Assembly (NCBI RefSeq): GCF_019645815.1
Contig: NZ_CP080997.1
Location: 2,546,880 to 2,610,879 of the forward strand
Reading direction: 5' to 3'
DNA: 64,000 nucleotides
From: Mycolicibacter heraklionensis
Lineage (GTDB): Bacteria; Actinomycetota; Actinomycetes; Mycobacteriales; Mycobacteriaceae
Part shown: positions 32,101-41,648 of the stretch, piece after piece
Layout: every line of letters starts with the position of its first letter
Numbering within the stretch: the first letter of the stretch is position 1
Program-made: the position numbers and the translations under genes
Notes under the pieces: model-generated
What the model was told of the DNA's origin: nothing
Seen by the model: the letters and a program-made list of their open reading frames with translations, nothing else
The model's database searches: none

Positions 32101-32676
32101 GTGCAGCTGCACAAACCTGACGTGGTCGCCGCGGCGACCACCATCCTGGACGACTACGGCATCGCCGATCTGTCGATGCGCCGGCTGGCGCGCGAGCTCA
32201 ATGTCAGCCCCAGCGCGCTGTACTGGCATTTCGCCAACAAGCAGCAGCTACTGGGTGCGGTCGCCGACCGCGTGTTGGCTCCCGCCTGTGCAGACCCCGG
32301 CCCGGGCAGCTGGCAGTGGCGAATCCAGACCGTGGGCGAGCGACTGCGGGATGCGCTGCTGTCCCACACCGACGGCGCCGAACTGGTGTCGGCCAGCATG
32401 GCGGCGGGCCAGTCCCGGGCGGCCACCGACATCCTGGCGCTGCTGGCGGAGGCGGCGACGGCCGCGGGCGTGCACCCCGATCAGGCCGGGCAGGTCGCCC
32501 GCACCGTCGTCTACTACGTCTTGGGATTCACCGCCGATGAGCAGTCCCGCCTGCAGTGGGACGCCGCCGGCGCCGCCGAGATCACGCCCGAGGCCGACCC
32601 CAGCAGTGCGTTCGCATTCGGGCTGGGGTTGTTGATCGACGGCTTGGCGGCGCGCGCAGGGCTCATCGTCAGCTGA
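32101..32676 (+). CDS. bioQ: TetR-family biotin repressor BioQ
   Basis: 191 residues. The TetR HTH is at about 10-50 (IADLSMRRLARELNVSPSALYWHFANKQQL); the C-terminal domain is TetR_C-like with WQWRIQ and a helical dimer interface. It is divergent from bioB with the palindrome between, and a second identical-core palindrome precedes bioF, so BioQ is the natural assignment. The GTG start is leaderless by position. The 3' end overlaps the convergent 2H gene by eight bases. Confidence 0.87.
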   Translation: MQLHKPDVVAAATTILDDYGIADLSMRRLARELNVSPSALYWHFANKQQLLGAVADRVLAPACADPGPGSWQWRIQTVGERLRDALLSHTDGAELVSASMAAGQSRAATDILALLAEAATAAGVHPDQAGQVARTVVYYVLGFTADEQSRLQWDAAGAAEITPEADPSSAFAFGLGLLIDGLAARAGLIVS

Positions 32677-33175
32677 TCGGATATTCGTTGCGCGCGTTGC
32701 CATCCCACCGTCGCAGCCCGACAAACCGCCCGGTGATGTCGGACCGGCCGGCGATGCGCTGAGCCCGGCCCAACTGAGCCGGACCGACCCGGCGGGCCAG
32801 CGTGGTGTGCGCCGTCCACTGGCCGGGCGCTACGTTGGCCATCGGGCCGGGAATCAGATGGGGCGCACACAACCGGTACACCCGCTCGTGCAGCTCCAGC
32901 AGTGCCGACGTCGGCACCACCAGCCGTGCCAGCACCCCGTGGGAACGGCCGAAGATCAGCGTCGCGCCCAGGGTGCAGTCCATCGGCAGTAGGTCGGCAA
33001 CCGTCGACAGCGCGGCGTCGACCTGCGGATCGATGCGCTGGGCGACCACCAGGGTGACGTGCGGGCGGGCGGCCGGCGCCTGACTGGGCACCCCGGCGGC
33101 GGCCAGGTCGGTCCAGATCCGCCGGACCGCGGTCTCGGTGTCGGCGTCAAAGACCAGCTCGATCGAGTGCACCAC
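32669..33175 (-). CDS. 2H phosphoesterase / 2'-5' RNA ligase-like protein
   Basis: 168 residues with the two HxT motifs of the 2H superfamily, RPHVTLVV (~43) and TAHTTLARR (~124). Members hydrolyse 2',3'-cyclic phosphates or similar; the substrate here is unknown. It follows bioD by three bases, as Rv1571 lies next to bioD in M. tuberculosis, so it is probably co-transcribed with the biotin genes, although no step of biotin synthesis needs it. Confidence 0.8.
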   Translation of the reverse strand: MVHSIELVFDADTETAVRRIWTDLAAAGVPSQAPAARPHVTLVVAQRIDPQVDAALSTVADLLPMDCTLGATLIFGRSHGVLARLVVPTSALLELHERVYRLCAPHLIPGPMANVAPGQWTAHTTLARRVGPAQLGRAQRIAGRSDITGRFVGLRRWDGNARNEYPIS

Positions 33176-33178
33176 CGC

Positions 33179-33859
33179 TCAGCCCGCCAGGGTGCGCACC
33201 CAGTCGGTGTCGAACGCTGAAGTGCTCATGGCGGCGAAGTCCGCGGCACCCAGCGCCCCGGCCCCTGCCGGCAGCACGGCGCGCACCGGCGCCAGCCGGG
33301 CCAATGCCCCGCGATTGCTGGTGGCGGCCGGACCGGGTTGCGCCGGCCAACTGCCGATCACCAATCCGGCGCACGATAATCCTTGCCCGGCAAGCGCTTC
33401 CAGGGTCAATGCGGTGTGGTTCAGGGTGCCCAGCTCAGCGTCGACCACCACGAGTACGGCGGCGCCGAGGTCGACGGCCAGATCACGCAGGGTGACGCCG
33501 TCGGCGGCCAGCTCGACCAGCAGGCCGCCGGCGCCCTCCACCAGGGTCAGTCGCCCCGGCTGGTCGCCGTCGCGGATCAGCGCCAGCAGCTCCGCCCGGG
33601 TCGGCAGCGCCATGCCGGCCTGTTCGGCCGCGGCGACCGGGGCCAGCGGCGCCGGGTAGCGGGCGGCGGCGAACAGTTCGGTGACTCCCGACAGCCGGCC
33701 GACCTCGGCCAGGTCGTCGTCGCCGTCGGCGGTGCCGGTCTGGACCGGCTTGCACACCGCCACGGCCAGGCCCGCCTGCCGGACGGCGCCGGCCAGCGCA
33801 GCGGTGGCGATCGTCTTGCCCACCCCGGTGCCGGTGCCGGTGATGACCAGGACGGTCAT
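33179..33859 (-). CDS. bioD: ATP-dependent dethiobiotin synthetase
   Basis: Closes the ureido ring of dethiobiotin from DAPA, CO2 and ATP. 226 residues. The Walker A loop is GTGTGVGKT at ~8-16; CKPVQTG and [11 protein letters not shown] follow. The ATG overlaps the bioF stop (ATGA). Confidence 0.95.
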   Translation of the reverse strand: MTVLVITGTGTGVGKTIATAALAGAVRQAGLAVAVCKPVQTGTADGDDDLAEVGRLSGVTELFAAARYPAPLAPVAAAEQAGMALPTRAELLALIRDGDQPGRLTLVEGAGGLLVELAADGVTLRDLAVDLGAAVLVVVDAELGTLNHTALTLEALAGQGLSCAGLVIGSWPAQPGPAATSNRGALARLAPVRAVLPAGAGALGAADFAAMSTSAFDTDWVRTLAG

Positions 33860-35013
33860 GACGACAAGGCGGGATGGTCGCGCAGCACGTCGCGCAGCAC
33901 CCGTCGCGCCAGCTCCAGATCATCGGCGGTCAGCGAAGCCCGCGCGGTCAACCGCAGCCGCGACGTGCCGGCCGGTACGGTGGGCGGCCGGAAACAGCCG
34001 ACCCGTACCCCGGCATCCAGGCAGGCGGTCGCGGCGGCCACCGCTGCCTCCGCCTCGCCGAGAATGACCGAGACCACCGCGGATTCCGGCTGGTGGTCCA
34101 GCCCGCAGATCTCGGCCAGCACGCTGGCGTGCCGCAGTACGTCGCCGGCGCGGGACGGCTCGGCGACCAGCACATCCAGGGCGGCCGACGCCGAACCGAG
34201 CGCCGCCGGGGCCAGGCCGGTGTCGAAGATGAAGGTGCGGGCGGCATCGATGAGGTGGTCGCGAACCTCAACGGGCCCCAGCACCGCGCCGCCCTGACTG
34301 CCCAGGGCCTTGGACAACGTGGTGGTGATCACCACATCGGGCGCCCCGGCCAGCCCTACTTCGTGCACCAGCCCGCGCCCACCGGTGCCGCGCACGCCCA
34401 GCGCATGCGCCTCATCGACGATGAGCAGCGCGCCGTGCCGGCGACACACCTCGTGCAGCTGCCGCAGCGGGGCCAGCGCACCGTCAGTGCTGAACACCGA
34501 CTCGGTGAGTACCACGGCGCGTTCTTCGGTCCGGCCCGCCAGTGCGGCGCCGACCGCATCCACGTCACGGTGACCGGTGACGACGACCCGCGCCTTCGAC
34601 AGCCGGCAGGCATCCACCAGAGATGCGTGACAGTAGGCGTCGGACACCAACAGCGAACCCGGACCGGACAGGCTGACCACCGCACCGAGGTTGGCGGTGT
34701 AGCCCGAGGAGAACACCAAACCCGCTGGCGCGCCGACGAAATCGGCCAACTGCTGTTCGAACTGCTGATGCAGTTCGGTGTTGCCGGTCACCAGACGCGA
34801 CCCCCCGGCGCCGCCGCCCCAGGTCTGCAGCGCCTCGATGCCGCCGGCGATGACAGCCGGGTGGGTGGCCAGGCCGAGGTAGTCGTTGGACGCCAGGTCC
34901 AGTTCGCCTGTGACCACGGGCCGCACCCGCAGTGAACGTCGCAGGCCGGCCTGGCGACGCCGCTGCTCCACCTCGGCCAGCCAGGCCAGTGGCGACACAT
35001 CGGTGCGGGTCAC
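33856..35013 (-). CDS. bioF: 8-amino-7-oxononanoate synthase
   Basis: PLP enzyme condensing pimeloyl thioester and alanine. 385 residues. [11 protein letters not shown], the HASLVDACR loop, [17 protein letters not shown] and the PLP lysine in [12 protein letters not shown] are clear. The GTG at 35013 has an AGGGAG ribosome site. A BioQ palindrome lies 32 bases upstream, so bioF appears to have its own regulated promoter within the bioAFD string. Confidence 0.95.
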   Translation of the reverse strand: MTRTDVSPLAWLAEVEQRRRQAGLRRSLRVRPVVTGELDLASNDYLGLATHPAVIAGGIEALQTWGGGAGGSRLVTGNTELHQQFEQQLADFVGAPAGLVFSSGYTANLGAVVSLSGPGSLLVSDAYCHASLVDACRLSKARVVVTGHRDVDAVGAALAGRTEERAVVLTESVFSTDGALAPLRQLHEVCRRHGALLIVDEAHALGVRGTGGRGLVHEVGLAGAPDVVITTTLSKALGSQGGAVLGPVEVRDHLIDAARTFIFDTGLAPAALGSASAALDVLVAEPSRAGDVLRHASVLAEICGLDHQPESAVVSVILGEAEAAVAAATACLDAGVRVGCFRPPTVPAGTSRLRLTARASLTADDLELARRVLRDVLRDHPALSS

Positions 35014-35044
35014 GCGGCGCTCCCTGTGCGGTCTCGAGACGACT

Positions 35045-35057
35045 TGAACACCGTTCA
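35045..35057. promoter_or_regulatory. BioQ operator between bioA and bioF
   Basis: TGAACACCGTTCA, a perfect 5-3-5 palindrome that reaches into the bioA stop codon. A TAGCCT (minus, 35057-35062) directly precedes it, the same arrangement as at bioB. Confidence 0.75.
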
Positions 35058-36347
35058 GGCTAAGGCATGCACGACGCCCACCATCGCGCTGCCGATCCGG
35101 GCGATCTCCTCGGGCGTACAGACGTAGGGCGGCATCGCATAGACCAGGTTGCGGAACGGGCGCAGCCACACCCCGTGGGCCAGCGCGGCTTGCGTGGCAA
35201 CGGCCAGGTCCACCGGCTCCCGGCATTCGATGACCCCGATGGCGCCGCAGACCCGAACATCGGCGACTCCGGGCAGCTCACGCGCGGGTGCCAGGGCGGC
35301 GGTCAACCCGGCGCCGATCCCGGCGACCGACGCGCGCCAGTCCTGACGCAGCAACAGCTCGGTGCTGGCCACCGAGACGGCGCAGGCCAGCGGGTTCGCC
35401 ATGAACGTCGGCCCGTGCATCAGTGCGCCGGCCTCGCCGCCGCTGATCGTGTGGGCGATCTCGGTGCCGCACAGGGTGGCAGCCAGGCTGAGATAGCCAC
35501 CGGTCAGGGCCTTGCCGACACACATGATGTCGGGGCTCACGCCCACGTGGTCGGCGGCGAAGAGCTCACCGGTGCGGCCGAATCCGGTGGCGATCTCGTC
35601 GAAGATCAGCAGTACGCCCTGGCGAGTGCAGGCGTCGCGCAGGTCGGCCAGGTAACGCGGATCGTGGAAACGCATACCGCCGGCGCCCTGCACCACCGGT
35701 TCCACGACCACGGCCGCCACCTCATCGCGGTGTTGTTCCAGCTGCGCCTCGAACGCCGCGCTGTAATCCGGGTCGTACTCGCGGGGCACCTGCGGGGCGA
35801 ACAGCTGAGCCACCAAGACATCACGCCACAGCGAGTGCATGCCGCCGTCGGGGTCGCAGATGCTCATCGGGGTGAAGGTGTCCCCGTGATAGCCGCCGCG
35901 CCAGGTCATCAGCCGGTGTTTGGCGCCGCGGCCGCGCGCGCGCCAGTACTGCAGCGCCATCTTGACCGCTACCTCCACCGACACCGAACCCGAGTCGGAG
36001 AAGAACACCGTGTCCAGCCCCGCCGGGGTGATCTCCACCAGCAGCTGAGCCAGCCGGGCAGCGGGTTCGTGGGTGAGCCCGCCGAACATCACGTGGCTCA
36101 TGGTGCCCAGTTGCGCCGTCAGCGCGGCATCCAGTTCGGGGTGGCCGTGGCCGTGGATCGCGGTCCACCAGGAGCTCATCGCGTCGAGTACGTCGACCGG
36201 CGAGCCGTCGACGGCCAGGGTCAGGTAGGCGCCCCGGGCGGTCAGCGCCACCATGGGCCTAGGAGATTCGGCGCCGATCGTGCTGTAGGGGTGCCACAGG
36301 TGTGCGGCGTCGATCGCGCTGATCTGGTCGGGACTCAACGCGGGCAT
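35055..36347 (-). CDS. bioA: adenosylmethionine-8-amino-7-oxononanoate aminotransferase
   Basis: PLP transaminase making DAPA from KAPA with SAM as amino donor. 430 residues. [42 protein letters not shown] and the PLP lysine in [12 protein letters not shown] are diagnostic. The ATG at 36347 (start of the conserved LSPDQI segment) was chosen over 36389; a TACTGT lies eight bases before it. No BioQ site was found upstream. Confidence 0.94.
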   Translation of the reverse strand: MPALSPDQISAIDAAHLWHPYSTIGAESPRPMVALTARGAYLTLAVDGSPVDVLDAMSSWWTAIHGHGHPELDAALTAQLGTMSHVMFGGLTHEPAARLAQLLVEITPAGLDTVFFSDSGSVSVEVAVKMALQYWRARGRGAKHRLMTWRGGYHGDTFTPMSICDPDGGMHSLWRDVLVAQLFAPQVPREYDPDYSAAFEAQLEQHRDEVAAVVVEPVVQGAGGMRFHDPRYLADLRDACTRQGVLLIFDEIATGFGRTGELFAADHVGVSPDIMCVGKALTGGYLSLAATLCGTEIAHTISGGEAGALMHGPTFMANPLACAVSVASTELLLRQDWRASVAGIGAGLTAALAPARELPGVADVRVCGAIGVIECREPVDLAVATQAALAHGVWLRPFRNLVYAMPPYVCTPEEIARIGSAMVGVVHALA

Positions 36348-36355
36348 GCCTGACG

Positions 36356-36361
36356 ACAGTA
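36356..36361 (-). promoter_or_regulatory. -10 element of bioA
   Basis: TACTGT on the minus strand, eight bases before the bioA ATG. Confidence 0.35.
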
Positions 36362-36438
36362 GTGGCCGCCGGCGTAACCGTTGGGTCACAGGTTGCGCAA
36401 TATCTCTCCCGGGACGGCTGACTGCGCGTAAACGCCGG

Positions 36439-36467
36439 TAGGCTCTGTGACAGAAGTGACGAGTGAT
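36439..36467 (+). promoter_or_regulatory. ripD promoter with GTGAC direct repeats
   Basis: A TAGGCT -10-like hexamer (36439-36444) is followed by GTGAC at 36447-36451 and 36456-36460 and a partial copy GTGAT at 36463-36467. Direct GTNAC repeats upstream of NlpC/P60 genes recall MtrA sites; the identity is only a guess. Confidence 0.35.
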
Positions 36468-36506
36468 ACTGCCGTGAATATCGGCCCAGAAGGGGGTTGT
36501 TCGAAG

Positions 36507-37145
36507 ATGAAACGCGTCTGCACTACCGCGATCGCATTGGCGGCGGCCCTGGCCCCGGCGCTGAGTGCCGCGCCCGCCTACGCCGACCCGCTGTCACAGA
36601 CCGGCCAGAACCAGCTCGTCGAACGCGTGATCCAACGTGCCCTGTCACAGCGCGGTGTGCCCTTCGTCTACGGCGGCGGTGACGTCAACGGGCCCACCAA
36701 CAGCGCGCGGGCCCGGGCTGCCACCACCCGCAGCTCGCTGACCGACATCACCGGCCGCGCCAGCCTCCCGAGCACACCCAGCGGCCCCAGGATGCCGGCA
36801 AGCGCCACCCCGGGTCTGCCGGGCACCACGCTGGCACCCACCGAGGACATCCCGGACACCACCACTGTCGGCTTCGACGCCTCCGGCCTGATCCAGTACG
36901 CGTTCGCCGGTGCCGGGATCAGAATGCCGCGCACCTCCGGCGAGCAGTGCAGCGTCGGCCAGAAGGTCCCGCCCGCGCAAGCCCGTCCCGGCGACCTGCT
37001 GTGCTACGGCCCGGGCGGAACCCAGAGCGTCGCGCTGTACCTGGGCAACAACCAGATGATCGAGGGCACCAGCCCCGCCGTCACCGTCTCGCCGGCCCGC
37101 ACCTCCAACATGGTCCCCTACCTGACCCGGGTGCTCGGCTCCTGA
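36507..37145 (+). CDS. ripD: RipD-like NlpC/P60 protein with altered active site
   Basis: 212 residues, exported: signal peptide 1-26 (cut after AYA). The NlpC/P60 domain has VPFVYGGG at ~51-58 and [13 protein letters not shown] at 121-133; the catalytic cysteine is replaced by Ala125 and the catalytic histidine position by Ser174 in [11 protein letters not shown], so it should bind but not cut peptidoglycan, as reported for M. tuberculosis RipD (Rv1566c). A ~60-residue Ser/Thr/Pro-rich insert separates the two halves of the motif. ATG 36507 starts the signal peptide. Confidence 0.87.
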   Translation: MKRVCTTAIALAAALAPALSAAPAYADPLSQTGQNQLVERVIQRALSQRGVPFVYGGGDVNGPTNSARARAATTRSSLTDITGRASLPSTPSGPRMPASATPGLPGTTLAPTEDIPDTTTVGFDASGLIQYAFAGAGIRMPRTSGEQCSVGQKVPPAQARPGDLLCYGPGGTQSVALYLGNNQMIEGTSPAVTVSPARTSNMVPYLTRVLGS

Positions 37146-37217
37146 CCGACTCGGTCGACATCACAACGCTCTCCAGTGCGGTTTCCCCAGGCCGGTTAGG
37201 TAGATTGTCGGGCGATC

Positions 37218-39428
37218 ATGATTGCCCTGTCCCCGCCCCGACCGGCGGTAACACCTGTTGCGGAACCCGCGTCCGGCTCGGTGCCGGCCCCCGGGCCGGC
37301 CGCCGTGCTGGGCACCCGCAAAGAGGGCTTCTACCGGCATGACCTCGATGGCCTGCGGGGCGTCGCCATCGCGTTGGTGGCGGTGTTCCACGTCTGGTTC
37401 GGGCGGGTGTCCGGCGGGGTGGACGTCTTCCTGGCGCTCTCCGGTTTCTTCTTCGGCGGCAAACTGCTGCGGGTCGCGCTGAACCCGGCCTCGTCGCTGT
37501 CGCCGATCCCCGACCTGACCCGCCTGGTCCGCCGTCTGCTGCCCGCCCTGGTGGTGGTGCTGGCCGCCTGTGCAGTGCTGACCATCTTGATCCAGCCGCA
37601 GACCCGCTGGGAGACCTTCGCCGACCAGAGCCTGGCCAGCCTCGGCTACTACCAGAACTGGGAACTGGCCCGCAGCGCCGCCGATTACCTGCAGGCCGGG
37701 GAGGCCGTCAGCCCGCTGCAGCACATCTGGTCGATGTCGGTGCAGGGCCAGTTCTACCTCAGTTTCCTGCTGCTGGTCTTCGGCTGTGCCTTCCTGTTCC
37801 GCCGGGTGCTCGGCCGGCACCTGCGGGCCGCGTTCGTCGTGCTGCTCACGGCACTGACGGTGGCCTCGTTCTGGTATGCGATCGTCGCGCACCAGGCCAA
37901 TCAGTCGCTGGCCTACTACAACAGCTTCGCCCGCGCCTGGGAGTTGTTGATCGGCGCGCTGGTCGGGGCACTGGTCCCCTACATCCGCTGGCCGATGTGG
38001 CTGCGCACTGTGGTCGCCACCCTGGCGCTGGCGGCGATCCTGAGCTGCGGGGCACTGATCGAAGGGGTGCGGGAGTTCCCCGGCCCGTGGGCGCTGGTGC
38101 CGGTCGGCGCCACGGTGGCGTTCATCCTGGCCGGGGCCAACCGGCAAGCCCACCCGAGCACCGGTGCCAAACTCCCGTGGCCCAACCGGTGGCTGGCGGC
38201 GGCGCCGCTGGTGACGCTCGGCTCGATGGCCTACTCGTTGTACCTCTGGCACTGGCCGCTGCTGATCTTCTGGCTGTCCTACAGCGGCCATCGGCACGCG
38301 AGTCTGCTGGACGGCGCGGTGATCCTGCTGGTGTCGGGCGTGTTGGCCTACCTGACCACCCGGTTCGTCGAAGATCCGCTGCGCTACCGCAAGCCGGCCG
38401 GTGCGGGCGCTGCGGCGGTGCTGCGCCCGCGGTGGCGCAAGCCCGCAGCCGGCTGGTGGCGGCGTCCGACGTCGGTGCTGGGTTCGACGGTGGTGCTGCT
38501 GGGGGTCGCGTTGACGGCGACGTCGTTCTCCTGGCGAGAGCATGTCACTGTGCAACGCGCCAGCGGCACCGAGCTGGTCAAACTCAGCAAGGATGACTAC
38601 CCCGGCGCCCGCGCTCTGCTGAAGCACAAGCGAGTCCCCAAACTGCGGATGCGGCCCACCATCCTGGAGGCCAAGAAGGACCTGCCGCGCTCCACGCGGG
38701 AGGGCTGTATCAGCAACTTCACCAACCCGGACCTGATCAACTGCACCTACGGCGACAAAGAGGCGACCCGGACCGTCGCGCTCGCCGGCGGATCGCACGC
38801 CGAGCACTGGCTGCCCGCGCTGGACATCCTCGGCCAGCGGCACCACTTCAAAGTCGTCACCTACCTCAAGATGGGCTGCCCGCTGTCCACCGAGAAGGTC
38901 CCGCTGATCATGGGCAACAACGCCCCCTACCCACAGTGCTACGAGTGGGTGGGCAAGACGATGAACAAGTTGATCGCCGACCACCCGGACTTCGTGTTCA
39001 CCACCGCCACCCGGCCGTGGAACATCAAACCCGGCGACGTGATGCCGGGAACCTACATCGGGATTTGGAAGCAGCTGTCGGACAACCACATTCCCATCCT
39101 GGGAGTCCGTGACACGCCGTGGCTGGTGCGCGACGGCGACCCGTTTCAGCCGGCGGACTGCCTGGCCTCCGGCGGCGACGCGGAATCCTGCGGCATCAAA
39201 CGCTCCGAGGTGCTCGTCGAGCGCAATCCCACCTTGGACTTCGTCGGCAAATTCCCGCTGCTCAAGCCGCTGGACCTCTCGGACGCCGTCTGCGACAAAG
39301 AGATCTGCCGCGCGGTCGAGGGGAATGTGCTGGTCTATCACGACTCTCATCACCTGTCGGCGACCTACATGCGCACCATGACCGGAGAGCTCGGTCGCCA
39401 GATGGGTGTGGCCACCGGCTGGTGGTGA
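37218..39428 (+). CDS. OafA/PatB-type membrane acyltransferase with C-terminal SGNH domain
   Basis: 736 residues, matching Rv1565c. After a ~35-residue Pro/Ala N-terminus, the acyltransferase-3 domain (~38-400) has RHDLDGLRG and a conserved His in AVFHVW, with about ten membrane helices; the WHWPLL motif occurs near 345. The extracytoplasmic SGNH-like domain (~455-736) holds LAGGSHAEHW (Ser block) and YHDSHHLS (Asp/His block). It likely O-acylates an envelope glycan or glycolipid; the acceptor is unknown. ATG 37218 lies 11 bases after TAGATT. Confidence 0.88.
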   Translation: MIALSPPRPAVTPVAEPASGSVPAPGPAAVLGTRKEGFYRHDLDGLRGVAIALVAVFHVWFGRVSGGVDVFLALSGFFFGGKLLRVALNPASSLSPIPDLTRLVRRLLPALVVVLAACAVLTILIQPQTRWETFADQSLASLGYYQNWELARSAADYLQAGEAVSPLQHIWSMSVQGQFYLSFLLLVFGCAFLFRRVLGRHLRAAFVVLLTALTVASFWYAIVAHQANQSLAYYNSFARAWELLIGALVGALVPYIRWPMWLRTVVATLALAAILSCGALIEGVREFPGPWALVPVGATVAFILAGANRQAHPSTGAKLPWPNRWLAAAPLVTLGSMAYSLYLWHWPLLIFWLSYSGHRHASLLDGAVILLVSGVLAYLTTRFVEDPLRYRKPAGAGAAAVLRPRWRKPAAGWWRRPTSVLGSTVVLLGVALTATSFSWREHVTVQRASGTELVKLSKDDYPGARALLKHKRVPKLRMRPTILEAKKDLPRSTREGCISNFTNPDLINCTYGDKEATRTVALAGGSHAEHWLPALDILGQRHHFKVVTYLKMGCPLSTEKVPLIMGNNAPYPQCYEWVGKTMNKLIADHPDFVFTTATRPWNIKPGDVMPGTYIGIWKQLSDNHIPILGVRDTPWLVRDGDPFQPADCLASGGDAESCGIKRSEVLVERNPTLDFVGKFPLLKPLDLSDAVCDKEICRAVEGNVLVYHDSHHLSATYMRTMTGELGRQMGVATGWW

Positions 39429-39466
39429 ACCCGGCCACGCTCGGCGGCGGATGCCGGGAAAGCGGA

Positions 39467-39472
39467 TAAGGT
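39467..39472 (+). promoter_or_regulatory. -10 element of treX (leaderless arrangement)
   Basis: TAAGGT, six bases before the treX GTG at 39479. Confidence 0.45.
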
Positions 39473-39478
39473 CGAGCG

Positions 39479-41647
39479 GTGTCGTCGGCTGAGTCGGGCC
39501 CCGAGCCCATACCAGAGCCGTCCGCGCCTACGGTGTGGCCCGGAAACAGCTATCCGCTGGGCGCGGTGTACGACGGAGCGGGCACCAACTTCGCGGTGTT
39601 CTCCGAGGTGGCCGAGCGTGTTGAGCTCTGCCTGATCGACGACCGCGACCACGCCGAGACCCGGATCGGTCTCGATGAGGTGGACGGCTACGTCTGGCAC
39701 GCCTACCTGCCCGGCGTCGGGCCCGGGCAGCACTATGGCTTCCGGGTGCACGGACCGTTCAACCCGGCCGCGGGCCAGCGCTGCGATCCCGGCAAGCTGC
39801 TGCTGGACCCGTACGGGAAGGCCTTTCACGGCGTTTTCGACTTCGGTCCGGAGCTGTTCTCCTACGACCTCGCCGATCCCGACAACGGTGCGCCGCCCCC
39901 CGGGCTCGACTCGCTGGGCCACACCATGACCAGCGTGGTGATCAACCCCTACTTCGACTGGGCGGCCGACCGGTCACCACGCACCCCGTACCACCAGACG
40001 CTTATCTACGAGGCGCACGTCAAGGGCATGACCCAGACCCACCCGGGCATTCCCGCCGAACTGCGCGGCACCTACGCCGGGCTGGCGCACCCGGTGATCA
40101 TCGACCACCTCAAGTCGCTGAACGTCACGGCCATCGAGCTGATGCCGGTCCACCAGTTCCTGCACGATCAGCGGCTGCTGCAGCTGGGCCTGCGGAACTA
40201 CTGGGGGTACAACACCTTCGGCTTCTTCGCACCGCACAACGAGTACGCGGCCAGCCGCCAGGCCGGCGGTGCGGTGGCCGAGTTCAAGGCGATGGTTCGA
40301 GCGTTCCACCAGGCCGGGATCGAGGTGATCCTCGATGTGGTCTACAACCACACCGCCGAAGGCAACCACCTGGGCCCCACGATCAACTTCCGCGGTATCG
40401 ACAACGCCGCTTATTACCGTCTCGACGAGGACGATCTGCGGCACTACACCGACTACACCGGCACCGGCAACAGTCTCAACGCCCGTCATCCGCACACCCT
40501 GCAGCTGATCATGGACTCGTTGCGCTACTGGGTGACCGAGATGCACGTCGACGGCTTCCGCTTCGACCTGGCCTCCACCCTGGCTCGGGAGCTGCACGAC
40601 GTCGACCGGCTGTCCGCGTTCTTCGACCTGGTGCAACAGGACCCGGTGGTCAGCCAGGTGAAGCTGATCGCCGAGCCCTGGGACGTCGGCGAGGGCGGCT
40701 ACCAGGTGGGTAACTTTCCCGGGCTGTGGACTGAATGGAACGGCAAGTACCGAGACACGGTGCGGGATTATTGGCGCGGCGAGCCGGAGACCCTCGGTGA
40801 GTTCGCCTCCCGCCTCACCGGCTCCTCGGACCTGTACGAGGCGACCGGGCGGCGTCCCAGCGCCAGCATCAACTTCGTCACCTGCCATGACGGCTTCACG
40901 CTGGCGGACCTGGTGTCCTACAACGAGAAGCACAATGAAGCCAACGGCGAGGACAACCGTGACGGTGAGAGTCACAACAGGTCGTGGAACTGCGGTGTCG
41001 AGGGCCCGACCGACGACCCCGCGATCCTGGCCCTGCGGGCCCATCAGGTCCGCAACATCATGGCGACCCTGCTGATCAGCCAGGGCACCCCGATGATCTT
41101 GCACGGCGATGAGATGGGCCGCTCCCAGCAGGGCAACAACAACGTGTACTGCCAGGACTCCGAGTTGTCCTGGATGGACTGGACGCTGGCCGAGCGCAAC
41201 GCCGACCTGCTGGCGTTCACCCGGGCCCTGACCACGCTGCGCACCGCGCACCCGGTGTTTCGCCGGCGCCGGTTCTTCGAGGGCCGGCCGATCCGTGGCG
41301 GCGACGAGGTGCGTGACATCGCCTGGCTGACCCCGGCCGGCCACGAGATGACCCAGGAGGATTGGGGCAGCGAATTCGGCAGGTGCGTCATGGTTTTCCT
41401 CAACGGCGAAGCGCTACCGGAGCCGGATGCCCGCGGGCAGCGGATCGTCGACGACTCATTTCTGCTGTGCTTCAACGCCGGTGACACACCGGTGGACTTC
41501 GTCACGCCCAATACCGACTACGCGCAGGTCTGGACCGCGGTGATCGACACCGCTCATCCGGACGGCAGTACCGACCTGGTGGTGGACGCCGGCCAGGCCG
41601 TGACGGTGACGGGACGGTCGCTGACGGTCCTGCGCAAGAGCCGGTGA
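39479..41647 (+). CDS. glgX: glycogen debranching enzyme (TreX/GlgX)
   Basis: GH13 isoamylase that cuts alpha-1,6 branches of glycogen or alpha-glucan. 722 residues. An N-terminal CBM48-like domain (~20-120) precedes the barrel; VVYNHTAEG, DGFRFDLAS (nucleophile Asp), IAEPWDVGEGGY (acid Glu) and NFVTCHDGF are the four GH13 regions. Corresponds to treX (Rv1564c), which in M. tuberculosis heads treX-treY-treZ; those partners are not next to it here. GTG start. Confidence 0.93.
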   Translation: MSSAESGPEPIPEPSAPTVWPGNSYPLGAVYDGAGTNFAVFSEVAERVELCLIDDRDHAETRIGLDEVDGYVWHAYLPGVGPGQHYGFRVHGPFNPAAGQRCDPGKLLLDPYGKAFHGVFDFGPELFSYDLADPDNGAPPPGLDSLGHTMTSVVINPYFDWAADRSPRTPYHQTLIYEAHVKGMTQTHPGIPAELRGTYAGLAHPVIIDHLKSLNVTAIELMPVHQFLHDQRLLQLGLRNYWGYNTFGFFAPHNEYAASRQAGGAVAEFKAMVRAFHQAGIEVILDVVYNHTAEGNHLGPTINFRGIDNAAYYRLDEDDLRHYTDYTGTGNSLNARHPHTLQLIMDSLRYWVTEMHVDGFRFDLASTLARELHDVDRLSAFFDLVQQDPVVSQVKLIAEPWDVGEGGYQVGNFPGLWTEWNGKYRDTVRDYWRGEPETLGEFASRLTGSSDLYEATGRRPSASINFVTCHDGFTLADLVSYNEKHNEANGEDNRDGESHNRSWNCGVEGPTDDPAILALRAHQVRNIMATLLISQGTPMILHGDEMGRSQQGNNNVYCQDSELSWMDWTLAERNADLLAFTRALTTLRTAHPVFRRRRFFEGRPIRGGDEVRDIAWLTPAGHEMTQEDWGSEFGRCVMVFLNGEALPEPDARGQRIVDDSFLLCFNAGDTPVDFVTPNTDYAQVWTAVIDTAHPDGSTDLVVDAGQAVTVTGRSLTVLRKSR

Positions 41648-41648
41648 G

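Noticed and set aside
36374..36386. Possible BioQ half-site (GTAAC) upstream of bioA
   Set aside because: The second half (TGGGT) has no match to GTTCA or GTTAC.
37161..39353. 730-residue minus-strand open frame under the acyltransferase
   Set aside because: Shadow of a high-GC gene: low-complexity Gln/Arg/His-rich protein, no motif, while the plus strand has a full acyltransferase.
39974..41344. 456-residue minus-strand frame under treX
   Set aside because: Shadow of the GH13 gene, which has all catalytic regions.
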